Assembly: GCA_028455995.1 (NCBI GenBank)
Contig: JABELC010000004.1
Coordinates: forward strand, 620,001 to 684,000
Direction of reading: 5' to 3'
From: Scleromitrula shiraiana
Lineage: Eukaryota; Ascomycota; Leotiomycetes; Helotiales; Sclerotiniaceae
Length of the DNA stretch: 64,000 nt
The notes below the pieces were generated by a model. The model did not search any database. It had not been told where the DNA came from and worked only from the letters and a program-made list of their open reading frames with translations. Positions 47,006 through 59,330 of the stretch are shown piece after piece (within the stretch, counting starts at the first letter, position 1; each line of letters begins with the position of its first letter). Both the position numbers and the translations under genes were made by a program.

Positions 47006-47331
47006 TTTTAAAACACTCGAATGCTTATAGTTGTGTGAGACGAGAGGGAATCAAAATAATAAATCATTGTACAGGTATATGTTATTTCAATCTGATGTGA
47101 TGTGATACCAGAGTATTATTGAACAATGGGGAAGTGGGGTGCGGGAAGATTCCGTGATATGACGCGACCGATCAAAATGATAAGAGAAAAAAAGATGCTT
47201 TTCGTTTAAATTTGTAAATTTTTGGATATGAATATACTTTTATGCCCTGTACAACCATTTACTAAGCTCCTTAACGCTCGAAAAGTTACAAGCCTACCCT
47301 CGCTATGCCAAGAACTCGATCCATTATTTCA
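47006..47331. other. Short intergenic region, oxygenase to UTP17
   Basis: 326 bp holding the oxygenase promoter and the UTP17 3' end. No feature seen. Confidence 0.4.
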
Positions 47332-50300
47332 TTACACTCCTTGCTCCAAAGGTTTACTCGAAAACAATCCTGCCAATTGATAGAACATCTCTTCTAATGG
47401 CGGCAACGCGAAAGAAGGCCCAACATCAAAGACGTTAGAAAGCTCTTGTTGTGTGACAACGGGTGTCTCCTCTTCCTCCTCATCAATGGCTAGTGGCGAT
47501 GCAGGTTGGACGTTTTCTGGCTCATCCTCGTTATCCTCGATCATTTGTAACAAATCACCTGTAGGTTCATCTACATCCATGTCAAGTTGAAGATCCGATG
47601 TTGACTGGGCCAATGCCACTGTAGATTGTGCTCCCTTCTTGGTCACGCTTCGAACTTCAGCAGCTCCATCGAGAACAAGGTACCCTTCTGTATCTACAGC
47701 TGGCACGATAGCCGTAATAAGAGTATCGAAGCACTCGGAAAAGAGTGGTATCTGACTGTCTTGGCTAAATACTGCAAATGCAGAATATGTCGGTGGCTTG
47801 GTCTGATACATAAGTTCATCCTTGGATAGAGGAGTGAGCCTCATAGGTATACTGACTGCAAATGTGCGACTTTTTCGGTCGATTACCAAGTGCATCATCT
47901 CGACCTTTTGTACCACCTCCATCTTTTTGAGAGGAATAGATAATTTGAAGCTGTATCTCATCTGATCCGATACTAAATCGTGCACGCGGATTGAGTTCGA
48001 CAGTGTGATCAAATCCCTACCCAAGATTTCCATGCCCACAATGTTGCCTTCAAACAGACCGTATTGCGATACTTTAATTGAGCCTGATTCGGGGTCTATT
48101 ATATGCACTATTCCATTATCGCCTGATGCCGCGGCTAGTATTGAGCCATCTTCTGCAAATGCAACACACCCATTGGAGTTTGGCGCGAGCTCGTGTTTGC
48201 CAAGTGGAATCTCATGTTGGCAATGCCAATTTTGGAGGGGTTTGCCAGTATTATCCTTGACAACAACGCCATCCCTCTTACGAGTCTTAGGAGACCAAGT
48301 GCGCACTACATTGTCATCTCCTATAGTGGAAAATCTCAAAGAGCTAGGATCTGCAGAAAGGTTTAATACTCGACCAGCGCCAGTCAAGGCGTTGTTTGGA
48401 GCATGAGGAGTGTTGATCCGGGAAACCAGCTCCCATGTTTGGGTTGCCTCTTTCCATTGCCAGAATTTTAAGAAAACTTCAAGTCTTAATTTGAGCTCAT
48501 CTTGGTGTTTTGTTGCTCGATGCTTGATAAAGTCCAGGTCTGAAAAGGGAGGTGTCCATTCATCTACAGTTGCCAACCAAAGTCCATCATGAGATATCTG
48601 GATATGAGTGACTCGGGGTTCTGAGACAGGACGGGTATTAGGTGTCGTATTAACAGTGGTAACATTGGCCCGTGCAAGGGCTTGTCTGGAAACATTCTGT
48701 CCCGCGCTGAGATCATATGTTTGTAAAAACAAACAATTTCTGGTAGGAGAATTGAAAAATGGTACTTCTTGGGATTGTCCAACCCCAAGGAGTAACTGAG
48801 AAGGGTTCGTAGGATTAAGGACAGCGGGAGTTCGTTGAACGACAGGATATGTGTAAGTGGCGGACTGAACTCTTCTAACTTGTAGATCGCGGGGCTCGGT
48901 ATATTTTGTTACACTAGATTGGATTCCAGCCACATTTGCCGTCGGCTCCAATTCAGCGGTAGAAAGCACCAATGCGGAATTGTCAGCGAGCTGGATACCG
49001 TAGGAAGAACCTGATGGTGAAACAACAACGTTGAGGATGGTTGTATTCAAGCGAGGAAGAAATTGCTTCTTTCCTGTGTCGAGTTGCCAAAGTACAAGAA
49101 CTGCTTCAGTGCCCCCAGATATAATATAGTTGCCTATTACAATTTAGTTAACATGACCCAATTTAGTAAATTAACGCAGTACACATACCATCTAGTGACC
49201 ATTTCACAGTATTAACCGTTTGTCGGTGCCAATGCAGCTTTGCGGGCGTGAGGTGAGGTTTGGAGGAATGATTTTTGTGTTCAGATGATATAAAGTTTCC
49301 CAGTAAATCTCGATGCACGAATATGGCTCCTTTCGCATCACCCACTACCACATCAACAATCGGTATGTTTTTCGGAATCTTTCTCTCATCACTGCCAGTT
49401 CTGGGATATACCCGAGTATCCAACGACATAATGGTATCGGCAGATTGGAAGACTCTAAATTCATATTTGACCTTATCAGTGGTATTGAAATCCATGGACC
49501 GAATATTTCCAATCAAGACACTTTTCCCAGAGGATGCTAGTATTATAGAGCCTTCATTGGCGGTCTTCAAATAGTAGATGGGCGTTTTCGATGTATGGAT
49601 AGTTCTTGCGACAGTTTGTATAGGCGAGTCAGGTTGAGTCAACTCATTCGCAGTTATGCGCCAGCCACCATCCTTCTTTATTTCAGTTGTGAATACCACA
49701 TCTCTGCGTCGGCCAGCAGATTTCATGGAAGCCACTGTCATATGTATACAGCCAGTCGACGAGATCTTCCAAGATTGATCGTTTCCGGTTCCTAAAGTCC
49801 AGTCCACACAGTAAATAGCACCATCAGATAAAGCTACCCAGACAATGTTTGGGTCCGTGGGAGACAATGCATATGCAACAATATGTGCGAGAGGGTGCTT
49901 CGATAAATCAAACTTGATGGCTCGGGTAAGGAGAGAGTCGGATGTCGAATAAATCAGTAAGCTCATTCGATTTGCGAGGATAAGAAATCTTAAGACCAAT
50001 CAGTACGACATTATTAAATAGTTAGATAGCCTGCATACTTCTCATCCTTTGTAAATACTGGCTCAGCATCAATTATTCGGCCTCCAATGGATTCAGACAT
50101 TGCCCATCGGGCATCTCTCGATTTTGGTGCTCGTGGTATATTTCTTTCCCAAATCTCCTTCTTTTGTCGAAATAAGGGAGCTTTCTTCTCCGATTGTTCG
50201 GTTGAATTCACGGGTCCCGCTTCAGGAAAAAGGTCTTCAAAATCAATAACTTCTGCATCTTCTAATGCCTCATAATCTTCTGCTCCATTGGTCTCGATCA

Positions 50301-50448
50301 ATTGCTTTCCCTCCTCAAGCGCTCCAAAAGCATCCCAAGCTTGATCAAATTTGGTGGTAGGTTTCGCAGATTCGGAAGTTGACTTGGTTCTTTTCGGAGC
50401 GTCCAGTACATCCACTGGACCTCTCTTGCGCTTCAGTATTGAAGCCAT
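47332..50448 (-). CDS. NAN1: WD-repeat U3 snoRNP protein Utp17/Nan1
   Basis: Component of the t-UTP subcomplex of the small-subunit processome. It is needed for early pre-rRNA processing and, in yeast, linked to rDNA transcription; nucleolar. Three exons in gene order: 50448-50039, 49988-49189, 49133-47332, giving 1003 aa, similar to yeast Nan1 and human WDR75. Family landmarks are the basic N-terminus MASILKRKRGP, PLFRQKKEIWERNIPRAP, FLILANRMSLLIYST, LTPAKLHWHRQTVNTVKWSL joined to DGNYIISGGTEAVLVLWQLDTGKKQFLPRL, and a second propeller with ILNVVVSPSGSSYGIQLADNS. The C-terminus is acidic. The start is divergent to RPB10 with only 208 bp between. Confidence 0.92.
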
Positions 50449-50656
50449 AGTGTTGTCAAGAAGTCGTATGGAGCTGTAGTTAGTAGGATGTGAAAGCGAA
50501 ATCTATGAGGCAGAAGAAAGTCCGAAATTTTTTTTTAGCGAGGCTGAAGATTAGAAGCGATAAAGAAAAAAAGTTCACCGCACGCGAAGAACTTCAACTC
50601 AAGTTGACAGCTACAACTTATCCCAGAATTTGTATTCGTCAACTCAATACATCAAA
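50449..50656. promoter_or_regulatory. Compact bidirectional promoter NAN1/RPB10
   Basis: 208 bp between opposite start codons, so both promoters and leaders overlap here. It contains an A/T tract (GAAATTTTTTTTTAGC) loosely resembling the yeast ribosome-biogenesis RRPE element, and a GCGATAAAG that is a poor PAC-like match. The element assignments are speculative; the shared interval is direct. Confidence 0.6.
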
Positions 50657-51104
50657 ATGATCATTCCAGTTCGCTGCTTTTCTTGTGGAAAGGTAAATTC
50701 AATCAAGGTCTTTGTATAATTACCATATATTTACAATTAGGCAGGTTACCGGGGATTTATGGGAACGATACGTCAAGCTCATTGATGATGGAGTTAATGA
50801 TGGGTTAGTTTACATGCATTCCCCCAATCTATTAGATATGATTTATTTACTGACGATACATCATAGTGATGCTATGGACGAACTCACACTCAAGAGATAT
50901 TGTTGTCGTCGTATGATCATGACACACGTCGACCTCATCGAAAAACTCCTCAGGTATGAAGCGCAATTTGATTTTCACTTCCAATATCGGACAAAGAAAC
51001 TCGGGATTTCCGTGGTTCATTCTCCCGAGAATTACTCATTTGCTGACCTGCACGGAAGATATAACCCTGCGGAACGGGACGCGAAGAAAGCCGCATTGAA
51101 CTAG
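50657..51104 (+). CDS. RPB10: RNA polymerase I/II/III subunit RPABC5 (Rpb10)
   Basis: Zinc-binding common subunit of the three nuclear RNA polymerases. Four exons: 50657-50692, 50745-50803, 50867-50953, 51059-51104, giving 75 aa. Translation is canonical: MIIPVRCFSCGK, VTGDLWERYVKLIDDGVNDG, DAMDELTLKRYCCRRMIMTH and EKLLRYNPAERD. The zinc ligands CxxC and CC are present. All junction phases agree, and a 36-bp first exon and 46-bp last exon make it easy to miss. Identity is certain from near-invariant sequence. Confidence 0.97.
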
Positions 51105-53511
51105 ATTGGTCGAACGGCAGCCAAGGTGTTCGTATACATCTATCCTCGAACAATACCAAACAGCAAGCTAGACATAGTTTTAGAAGCGCGGTTTGCGATT
51201 AGACGATGTTATGGCCGTTGGCATGAAGACAATGGCATAGGCGTTGATTGGAGGTCAAATCCCCAAAATTGTAGACTTTGGCGTGGGCGTTTATGGGCAC
51301 CCAGAGGCTTGGGTTCTTACATTGAAAATAGCAAACTGGTGTTGGTTTTCTTATCCAATTTAGTGGGATTCTTTTCGGGATGAACTATCAAATTTACAAA
51401 TTCAAAGAATGTTTTCCAACAAAGTTAAAGAAGCCAACGAATCATTCAGTTTATCTCTTTTCGGATTTATAAGACGCATAGGTAGCACTTGACCGTTGCT
51501 GGGATGAGCTGTCCCAAGGATCCGGTTCCATTACAACTGCATGTACAACGCATAAAAAGTGTATCTGTAGGTAGCGGAGTCTGCATATCTGACAGGCCAC
51601 AAAATGTGAGACTCGCTCCAAGTTGGTCCAACAAGAAAACTTGACCGTCTCCATAGGGTGATTAGGTGGTAGCAGGTGTATAGTGCTATGCAAGCGATCG
51701 AAAGAAGATGTAAATCGCGTGCCCATAAGGCTAGAAGCGGTGGAGTAAATTTTGGAACAAACTGTTATCCAACTGGTTATATTGATTGTACCGGATAGAG
51801 AGACTATTGCATAACATTTGATTAGTTCCTGAATCGGAGCTACAACTTATGGTTGGTATATCAAGGCCAAGACTACTGTTCTCATAATGAGGGGTTGGGA
51901 ACTATCTGCACGGATTGTCTATTAGACCGAACTTATCTGAGGAAATGGGGAAAATACCAGAAGAAGCCGAAGAGGGCTGGGGGCGTCAATGACGATTACA
52001 GACTCCATGCTGAGCCTCATTGTAAGCTTCAACCATATCGAGAATGCCATACCATGTCACCAATCAATATTTTTCATTCCATAATCTTATCAATATTCTG
52101 TTGCGAGATTGTCTGTAATGACATGAAGACACTTGTGAAAGACTGTAAACCATTTAGCCGGTCGTGTATTCCATGTCCGTGTCTTCGCATATCAAACTTA
52201 TTAGGTCCCGGCTCCGAAACCAATTCATTATCGGCGCTCGACTGTTATTACTTCCAGGGTACCTTCCAAGATAAATTCTTTCTTATGACTCAATTTTGCT
52301 TACGGTATGGATCATGGAATGTTTCCCGGGTTCCAGAATAGATACTGTATTGATCCTGCATGATCCTATGGTCCTGGAGTTCCTTGTTTCGAATCATCAT
52401 GAGACAGCGAGAGCATATATCTCTCTCTTGTACGTACAAATTAAGTACAGTACAAATGATCTGGAAGTCAATACTCCACCATGGTTCATGGCATATTAGG
52501 TAAAAGTAGGTACTATGTACGACGATAGTAGGAAAAGCTGCCTTACTAACCTTGAAGTAGATCCTAGAGCTAGGTTTATAGAACAATCTTCTAAGCGCCC
52601 GAGATGCTTGTAATATATGCAAGAAGACAGATCCAAAGACGCGACTAGATTAAAATGATTGGCTGTAATTAATTTTAACTTGCATATAACTTGCATGGGA
52701 AGTTTTGGAACTCATAAAGCTCCTCCTGACAGCGTAAGACTTGACCACTTGTATAGACATTAGACCATTTGAGGTATTTGATCCAATCTGATCTAGAGGA
52801 CACAGCATAAAGTTTGCATCTACTTCCACGCTATATAAGTGGTCAAGTCTAAGGAAAGCCCTCCTTGCTGTATACCTAACCTAGAACAATAACAATAATA
52901 ATAATAATAATAACAATAACAACAATAGAACCTTGGAGAAAAACACGAAGGACCACTTGAGTAAAATTTTTGATTGAAAAAAAAAAATCCTGGCTACAAC
53001 TTTCCCCACTGGGATTTCAGAATAGAAAACGGTCCCAGCTGAACACGCGAATCTCCTCAAGATTTTTAGAACCACCAATGCGATTTTGCGGCACAGCGCC
53101 TCTTTCCTCTTACTGACCTCAAAAGTCCAGTACCCAGAAAACTTGATGGTCTTTTAACAACATTTTCATATGAATGTATTTTTGGTTATGCGCATCCACT
53201 CATCCTACTAAACTCTTTACGGTACGATCTGCCTATTCCGTGGTGCCAGCACTTCTACTTGGGATTCCAACGGCTCAAGCTTCCTTCATTGGAACCCATT
53301 CCTCCGTCTCAAAGCTTCATTCGGCCTCAGGTTTTTTGGATCCACTCCAACATCTTTGAGAGAGCGGCCCCTCTTAAAGCTGGCCTTGTAAGCATCATCT
53401 TCTCTTTTTTTTTATAATTGAGTGTCAGGGCCTCGTTGAAACAACGTTCTACACGCATTCAGTTCAGGCTTCTCGTCTTTTCAAATCAGAGCCTTGTCTA
53501 CCAATTCTAAA
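51105..53511. other. 2.4-kb stretch without supported gene
   Basis: Between RPB10 and the SP-repeat gene. Short open frames exist on both strands but none shows a recognised domain or splice-consistent extension. It contains a 20-bp-arm inverted repeat (52737-52850) and an AAT/AAC run near 52890-52928. The right 350 bp should be the leader and promoter of the next gene. Confidence 0.55.
52737..52850. repeat. Inverted repeat, 20-bp arms, 114 bp total
   Basis: Arm AGACTTGACCACTTGTATAG at 52737-52756 pairs with CTATATAAGTGGTCAAGTCT at 52831-52850 with one mismatch. Loop of 74 bp. Could be a stem-loop RNA, a small MITE remnant or a binding-site pair. Confidence 0.85.
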
Positions 53512-55924
53512 ATGGCAATGCATAGTCCCATAGTGTCATCGCCCGTGAACGTCATGTCAGCCTTCTCTCCCTACACAGAATTCTCTATGTCCCCATGTTC
53601 CCCTTCCTATCAAAGACCTTCATACTATCAATCGCTGTATGTATCACCGTTTCAGAAACCGACGATACTAATAATGGTATACAGGTCTGCGCCTAAATCA
53701 TCAGGAGATCATCTCCAACCCACCCCTATCGAAGACGGCCTTTGTCCCTCTGGCGCGCAGCTATTAAGCCCAATGAGCGATATGGTTGGGCCTTCGCCTG
53801 TCACATCAAATGGCACAACAACGACGGAAATAGAGGATGAGGTAGCGGATGAAGCAATGGACCCTGAAGAGATACCAAGAGCGGACTCGCAAGCTACTGT
53901 TGGTGATCTACACAAACGTGAACGACAATCGCTAACATCTGACAGTTGAAAAGGCTAAGCACAAATCTACCGGATGAATTCCGTGCTTCCATCGATGATG
54001 AATCTGTTTCAGTAATTCACGCGCCGGAGGGCTACACAAAATTTGTAAAGCAAGCGAACGAAACAAAAAGTTTATAGCTAATACCATAGCAGATGTTCAG
54101 TGAGAAAAGTCCCGCGCCAACCCAAGCATCCATCGATCGATCTACACCCACTCCATACCAACAACCAGGGAGTTCAAGAACTAGCCCACGAACTAGTCCG
54201 CGAACTAGTCCACGGACTAGCCCAAAGACTAGCCCTAGAATGAGCCAGAGAACAAGCCCCAAAACAACTCCCAAGACAAGTCCGAAAATGAGCCCGAAAG
54301 CTTTTCAAACGGCTGAGCATGACAAGGTAAGCCACATCATCTAAACAACTACAACAACTAATTTGTAGCATAGTTCTTTGATCAGTGTCCCACTTCGCCG
54401 CCACCAATCTCTACAGATATAAGACCAATTAGGTATGGTTTAGAGAATGCGACCCCTCGAGCACAGACTCGTCAAGAGGTTGAATCTTTTGTGGAGGAGA
54501 AGCGTTCATCTCGACCAAGTAGTCTCGAAGGTATTCCCGAAGAATTACCAAAAGACTTCTCGGAAGATGATTTCGATGCTCATACAGTTCAAAATTCGGA
54601 CGAGGAAATCACAGCCCTCAAGACAGCATTGAACGAATGTTGGACACTATGCAATACCTTGGCTAGCCTCAGCTCAATCCATCGCGAAAGAATATTTAGT
54701 TATTCTGGATCTGGAGATGCTCACGAAAAAGCTTGGAAATGTTGTTGGAAACTCTGCAAAAAGCTATACGATAGTCGCGACGAAGATCACGAATCCCATG
54801 TTAGACCTACTCTCGATCTCTGTCGAGATTTTTGCCAGTCCCTATTTGATGTCCGCCAGAAGAAAGATGAGGTAGCAGATTCGGTGTTGAGAGTAAGCTT
54901 TGAGTTGAACAATCATTTATATAATACACATGACCGAAATCTCCCCGAAGCTTTTAGAGAAAGAACCCTGGATTTTTACATAACCCTTTGTCATCGTCTG
55001 ATGAAGCAAAGAAACGAACTTGCCGAGGAAACAGATGCTCTCTTACGAGCTTGCTGGAGCTTAGCTGAGATGCTTTTTAGCCTTCGACAGAACAAACGAG
55101 AAGGCAAACAAGCAGATGAGGAACTCCTTGGTTCCGCTGTTCAAGCTTGCTGGGAGTTATGTGACCTTTTCCGTGAGGGTTGGACACAAGTCCGCCCAGA
55201 GCGTGGCACTCCTCGCCCATCCCAAACGACGTTCACACGACCACCTGCTGATCAAATGTCTCGCTCATCGCATACAAAATCTAGCAGTTTAACTTCAGTA
55301 TCAGAAAGCCCCGAAGAACATACCCCGACACGATATGTCATTCTACCAGAAACTCCTACTACCGACTTTGAAGACACTCCAATCACACCCGAAGTTGATT
55401 CGCCTAACATCCCTAACATAATGGTCCTCGGAACAGAAAGTCGGACGGTGGTTCCGCGTTGGTCATCCACAGCTTCATCACTTTCCGGGTATTCCCAAGA
55501 AAGCAGCGGCACAATAACGAATGGAAATCAGTCAGAAGAGTTCAACCTGACACGACTCAAAATACTCATTTTGAAGGCTGCAATGAATGTTGGTTATTCA
55601 CGAAATGTATCACCATCTGCAAATGCACCCTTGACACTTCAAAGCTTTGTCAAAGCTCTCCCAACAGGAACCTTTGGTTCCTCACAGGCCCAATCAAATT
55701 TACTCGCATCATATCGAAATTTAGTGCTAAGTGATCCTACATTCAGACATCCAAGTTCTCTGCCTCCAGTTGGCAAGAAGGTCTTGGCATCAGACCTAGC
55801 CAAGAGCGTTGGATGGATGATGAGAGCTGGGCAGTACACTTTTCTAAAAGACTTATTCAAGATGGTGTTTGGCTTTCATCTGGATGAAGCGGAATCTCGA
55901 AAGAATGTCAGTATCACGGTATAA
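53512..55924 (+). CDS. Conserved fungal protein (DUF7624-like) with SP repeats
   Basis: Conserved filamentous-fungal protein of unknown function; the DUF7624 name is from recollection. Five exons fit: 53512-53636, 53685-53898, 53946-54044, 54093-54326, 54386-55924, giving 736 aa. Exons 1 and 2 read through in frame (48-bp intron), so that splice is less sure. The donor of intron 2 (GTTGGT) is weak. Exon 4 encodes a tandem SP block, RTSPRTSPRTSPKTSP and variants, from a 12-bp repeat at about 54178-54297. A helical, Trp/Cys-rich core follows at about residues 275-480: ALKTALNECWTLCNTLASLS, AWKCCWKLCKKLYDSRDEDH, LDLCRDFCQSLFDVRQ, FELNNHLYNTHDRNLPEAFR and LLRACWSLAEMLFSLRQ. The pseudo-repeated W-x-LC pattern suggests helical repeats. 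The C-terminal part is folded again after a Ser/Thr-rich linker. Confidence 0.82.
54178..54297 (+). repeat. 12-bp coding repeat (Thr-Ser-Pro-Arg/Lys)
   Basis: About ten diverged units of ACTAGCCCACGA type inside exon 4, each giving TSPR or TSPK. Each is a minimal S/T-P-x-K/R proline-directed kinase site. Confidence 0.9.
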
Positions 55925-58167
55925 GATCCGCAGGCTGAGGATTCTTAAACCAAAATCGATTTACTTTCGACGGCCACAGGAACCGTACAGTTTCTATTAA
56001 CTCTGGCAAAAATGTAAATCACAGAAAGCCTTTCTGTAGTTCTACAAACTATTATTGACTCCAGCCATGCGGCTGAGTGTCAAACCCAGTACTTTCGAGG
56101 TTTTTACGCCCAAACACTTACATGCATTGAATGCATCCCATATGCTCTCAACGAGCATTGTTACGACTTATTATGAAATTGGATATCATGACTTTTGGAT
56201 TCTCGAAGGCATTCTTCTTTTTATTCCCGATACCCTTGCTGTAGGCGTTGTAGTGCGAGGAGGGATTTTTTCTCTTCAGTCTAGGCATTTTATGACTATG
56301 GACTTTTTCTATATACTAGCTCTTTTATTTATTTACATATACCTTAAATTCTATACCATATTTATTACTTTACGAAGTAATTTCCAGCACTAAATTTATC
56401 TAGGAAGTTGCTATCTTCTTTCTTCCTTTCTCTTTGCTTTTGTCCAGTCTATGAAACAACTGAGCGCCAAATTTTGAGAATATCACAAACAATCAATCGC
56501 ATGACGACATATTATTTGATCCTCATCTGAAGATAACAAAATATTACAGCTATCTATAGAAAAATATGCATGTAAAAGCACATCACAATAAGCACATACG
56601 AGATCGTTACTTACCAGTGACTTACATGGATTAATGATGCATTAGCCGTCAAACACCCAATATGGGGATGAGACCGTGCGGTTCTCGTTTCATCTATTTT
56701 CAAATGGTAAATAAATAGAATCCGTCAGGGTCAAGCGATAATTATTAGATGGGATGGGATGGTAATGTACCCCGCGCTTCGGATGAAGTAGTGAGATGGA
56801 ATAAGAGCGAATGAATGCTCGGCGTAAATATTGAAATGGGCGGGAAGGATTTAAAGGTATATATTGGTTTTGCAAAACGTGAGGTAACATCGTGAGTGGA
56901 GCTGAATAATTGAAGTATAGTAGAAAGGAAAAAAAAGTGCTTGAAGATAGAGACCTGGAGAAAAGTGGGGTAGCAAATGTAGTATCGTAGTTCAATCCTA
57001 CTTGGAAAGATCTCATAACGAACTGTAGGAGCTTTCGAGTACTGACAGGAATCCCATTACTGAACGTCTTGGTCAAGAATGAGTAGAGTTCGGACAAGCT
57101 ACCCCGTCGAAGAAGGTATAACTACCGGCGGAGTGGAGATTTCTACGCCAATTGTGGGCGCGTGCTCCGGTTCTCACTCATTGTGGATGCTGTTTCCTCT
57201 CTGGAGATTCTCCACTTCGATGTGACTCGCAGCTTGCAGTTGAATTCTCGGAGAGTTTTGTAGGAAGGGAAGTGGGAGGGAGGGGTTGGTCGGAGGCGGA
57301 TATGCAATGCATATGTTGTGATGTGACTCCTATCGCAGATCAGTTGTGATGAAATTCATGAGATTCGCATTGCTGCTTGTCGGCTAAGGTACGAATGCTT
57401 TTGAATGTCGGCTTTCACGGTCAATTAGATCTGGGTCATTTCCAAAGATCGAAGTTTTAGCTGTGATGGAATACTTTGTATTGAGAATTGCAACAGTAAA
57501 GAAATACTCATCTTCCCAGACGTAGAAGATCAAAGCTGGATCGTTCCTGGTTCACCCCGCTCTATGAAGAGATTTTATATCGATGTCTACAAAAATAAAT
57601 TGAATATCATCGAATAAGGAAGCTTGGAAGATCAAAATGGTTTCGGGGCGACACCTCCTGCTGCTGGGCCCGTCCACGTGATTAGGCGTTCTGATTAATT
57701 TCACAAACGCGCCCTTGTTTGTTCTAACTATTTTGTACCATTTGTTTATCAATAAGAACCTTAGATCACTAAGAATCTTGAAATCCTCTGGGAATTTCTA
57801 GAAATTGATGGTAAAGCTTCTTCTCGTTGGTTAAAAACTCTCGTGCTTGTTTTATCTTTTCTTTCACTTTTGTGGCGAGTTCTAGATATTCCTTGGATCT
57901 TGGATCGAAAAGGTTGGTTGTTCATTTTAGTTCATGATCGGTTTCTTCTTCTACAAAAGAATAATAAGGTTGGTTGGAATATTGAGTCCCCCAAAGATAC
58001 TGCGCTATGTTTTTTGAGCTTCCTGGGTGCTTTTCTATTGCATGTTGTTCTAAATGTTGTAACATCTCTCCAAACTATCGTGGGATAGCTGTTGACTGGT
58101 GCGCGATTGCAGATCTTCACCAATCACGCCTCTCTCGGTATTGTTTAACAACATCTGGATTCCTAAG
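55925..58167. other. 2.2-kb stretch without supported gene
   Basis: Between the SP-repeat gene and the first DUF7918 copy. Open frames on both strands up to 135 codons show no recognised domain. A CACGTG hexamer sits near 57675. The first few hundred bases are likely 3' UTR. Confidence 0.5.
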
Positions 58168-59330
58168 ATGGCTTCTCATGAACACATACCCGGTTTGGAA
58201 GTTACCGTTCAGGTTAACGATAGCCTCTACCTGAATATAATGACGACGAGGAGATTGAGGTCAAACCAGGACCAGTTGGTACACATCAAGTTTCGAGGAT
58301 AGTGTCCAAATATATAGAGGCTGTTACTGGTGCGGAGTTCTGCATTAGATTGTCTCTCTCCCGCGCTTACAAGTGGGATTCATCGCATCTTCAAATGAAT
58401 GTGAAAATCGATGGCCAGTGGGTGGGTCCAAGCATCGAAAGCTTTGTTGATGCAGATGGATTACACAGACGGCTGCCCGCATTCAATGGCGACGGAGAGA
58501 GATTGACCTTAGAAAAAAATACAGGTCCGCTCAACTTAATATCAGTAAGCAGTTTCTTGTCAACTTTATATACCTAATCACGCTAAGTTTACCAAGCAAC
58601 TGAGAATTCCCGACTCTCAGGTTTGATCAAGGACAAATCAGAAACCAATAAAATTGGCTTAATTAAGTCTATATTCATCGTGTATCAAAATTGGGGCAGG
58701 GATTCTTTGTGGAAAGCGGTTTTGAAATGAAGGACAGGAACAAGAAATTCCATGAGAAGGCTCTGAAAGGCCATGCAAGGCGATGCAAAATCACACAACG
58801 TTTGGTAAGTGGTGCTTTCACTGTCCTTATGATCAGTATTTTAGCTAACTTCTGTGATGAGTCTTTCTGCAGGAACTCCTGTTACAGCCCAGACTTTTGT
58901 CAAAACCAAAGAACTTGGCGGTGGCCACTACCTTCTGGCCATATTTCAGTTCAAGTACCGATTAAACCGTATGGATCAAGAAGTTAGATTATCAGGCTCG
59001 TGCTAATATTACTACAGAAGCTCTCAAACAGTTGATGATTATTGAGCGAACACCTGGGCCAGGAGAAAGTCAAACTTCCGACCCTGAAATTGACCTTAAC
59101 AACTTAACCTCTGCTCAGAAGAAACGATTGAAAGATTTCTTACGCAACGAGGGCATTGCTGTAGGTACTTTGCTATAGTTACCATAGAATTCAACTAACC
59201 AGCTGTGTAGGGAAGTCCAGACAAGAAGATCAAGCGCGAACGAGGTAATGAAGAGGCAAATTCCAGTCGCAAAAAGTCGAAGACAAAGGCCAAACCAGAA
59301 GTCATCGACCTCCTTTCCGACTCGGATTAA
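58168..59330 (+). pseudogene. DUF7918-type gene copy 1, frameshifted
   Basis: First of a tandem pair with the gene at 60614. The paralogous start MASHEHIPGLEVTVQVN is in one frame, but the continuation EYNDDEEIEVKPGPVG is in another. Aligned with copy 2, a single base is missing near 58213-58225. A second frame change lies at the GGGG run near 58695, between FIVYQN and the FHEKALKGH block. A third mismatch of phase occurs at the next splice junction (58805/58871). Downstream pieces are well kept: FVKTKELGGGHYLLAIFQFKYR, ALKQLMIIERTPGPG, LTSAQKKRLKDFLRNEGIA and the C-terminal PEVIDLLSDSD. Either a young pseudogene or sequence errors. Function of the family is unknown. Confidence 0.7.

Noticed and set aside
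49868..49882. ATATGCAACA inside NAN1 as a further array member
   Set aside because: Coding sequence, no GA prefix, isolated; fits chance.
51451..51726. 91-codon minus-strand ORF
   Set aside because: Contains CxxC-like spacing (ACQIC) but no family match, and lies just downstream of RPB10 where 3' UTR is expected.
51853..52341. 162-codon + strand ORF with many Cys
   Set aside because: No signal peptide, no recognisable domain, no splice-consistent neighbours. Could be an orphan or eroded gene, but not supportable.
56055..56393. 112-codon + strand ORF downstream of the SP-repeat gene
   Set aside because: Low-quality hydrophobic composition typical of AT-rich non-coding DNA; more likely 3' UTR or spacer.
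56690..57097. 135-codon minus-strand ORF
   Set aside because: No domain, no conserved start context, biased composition.
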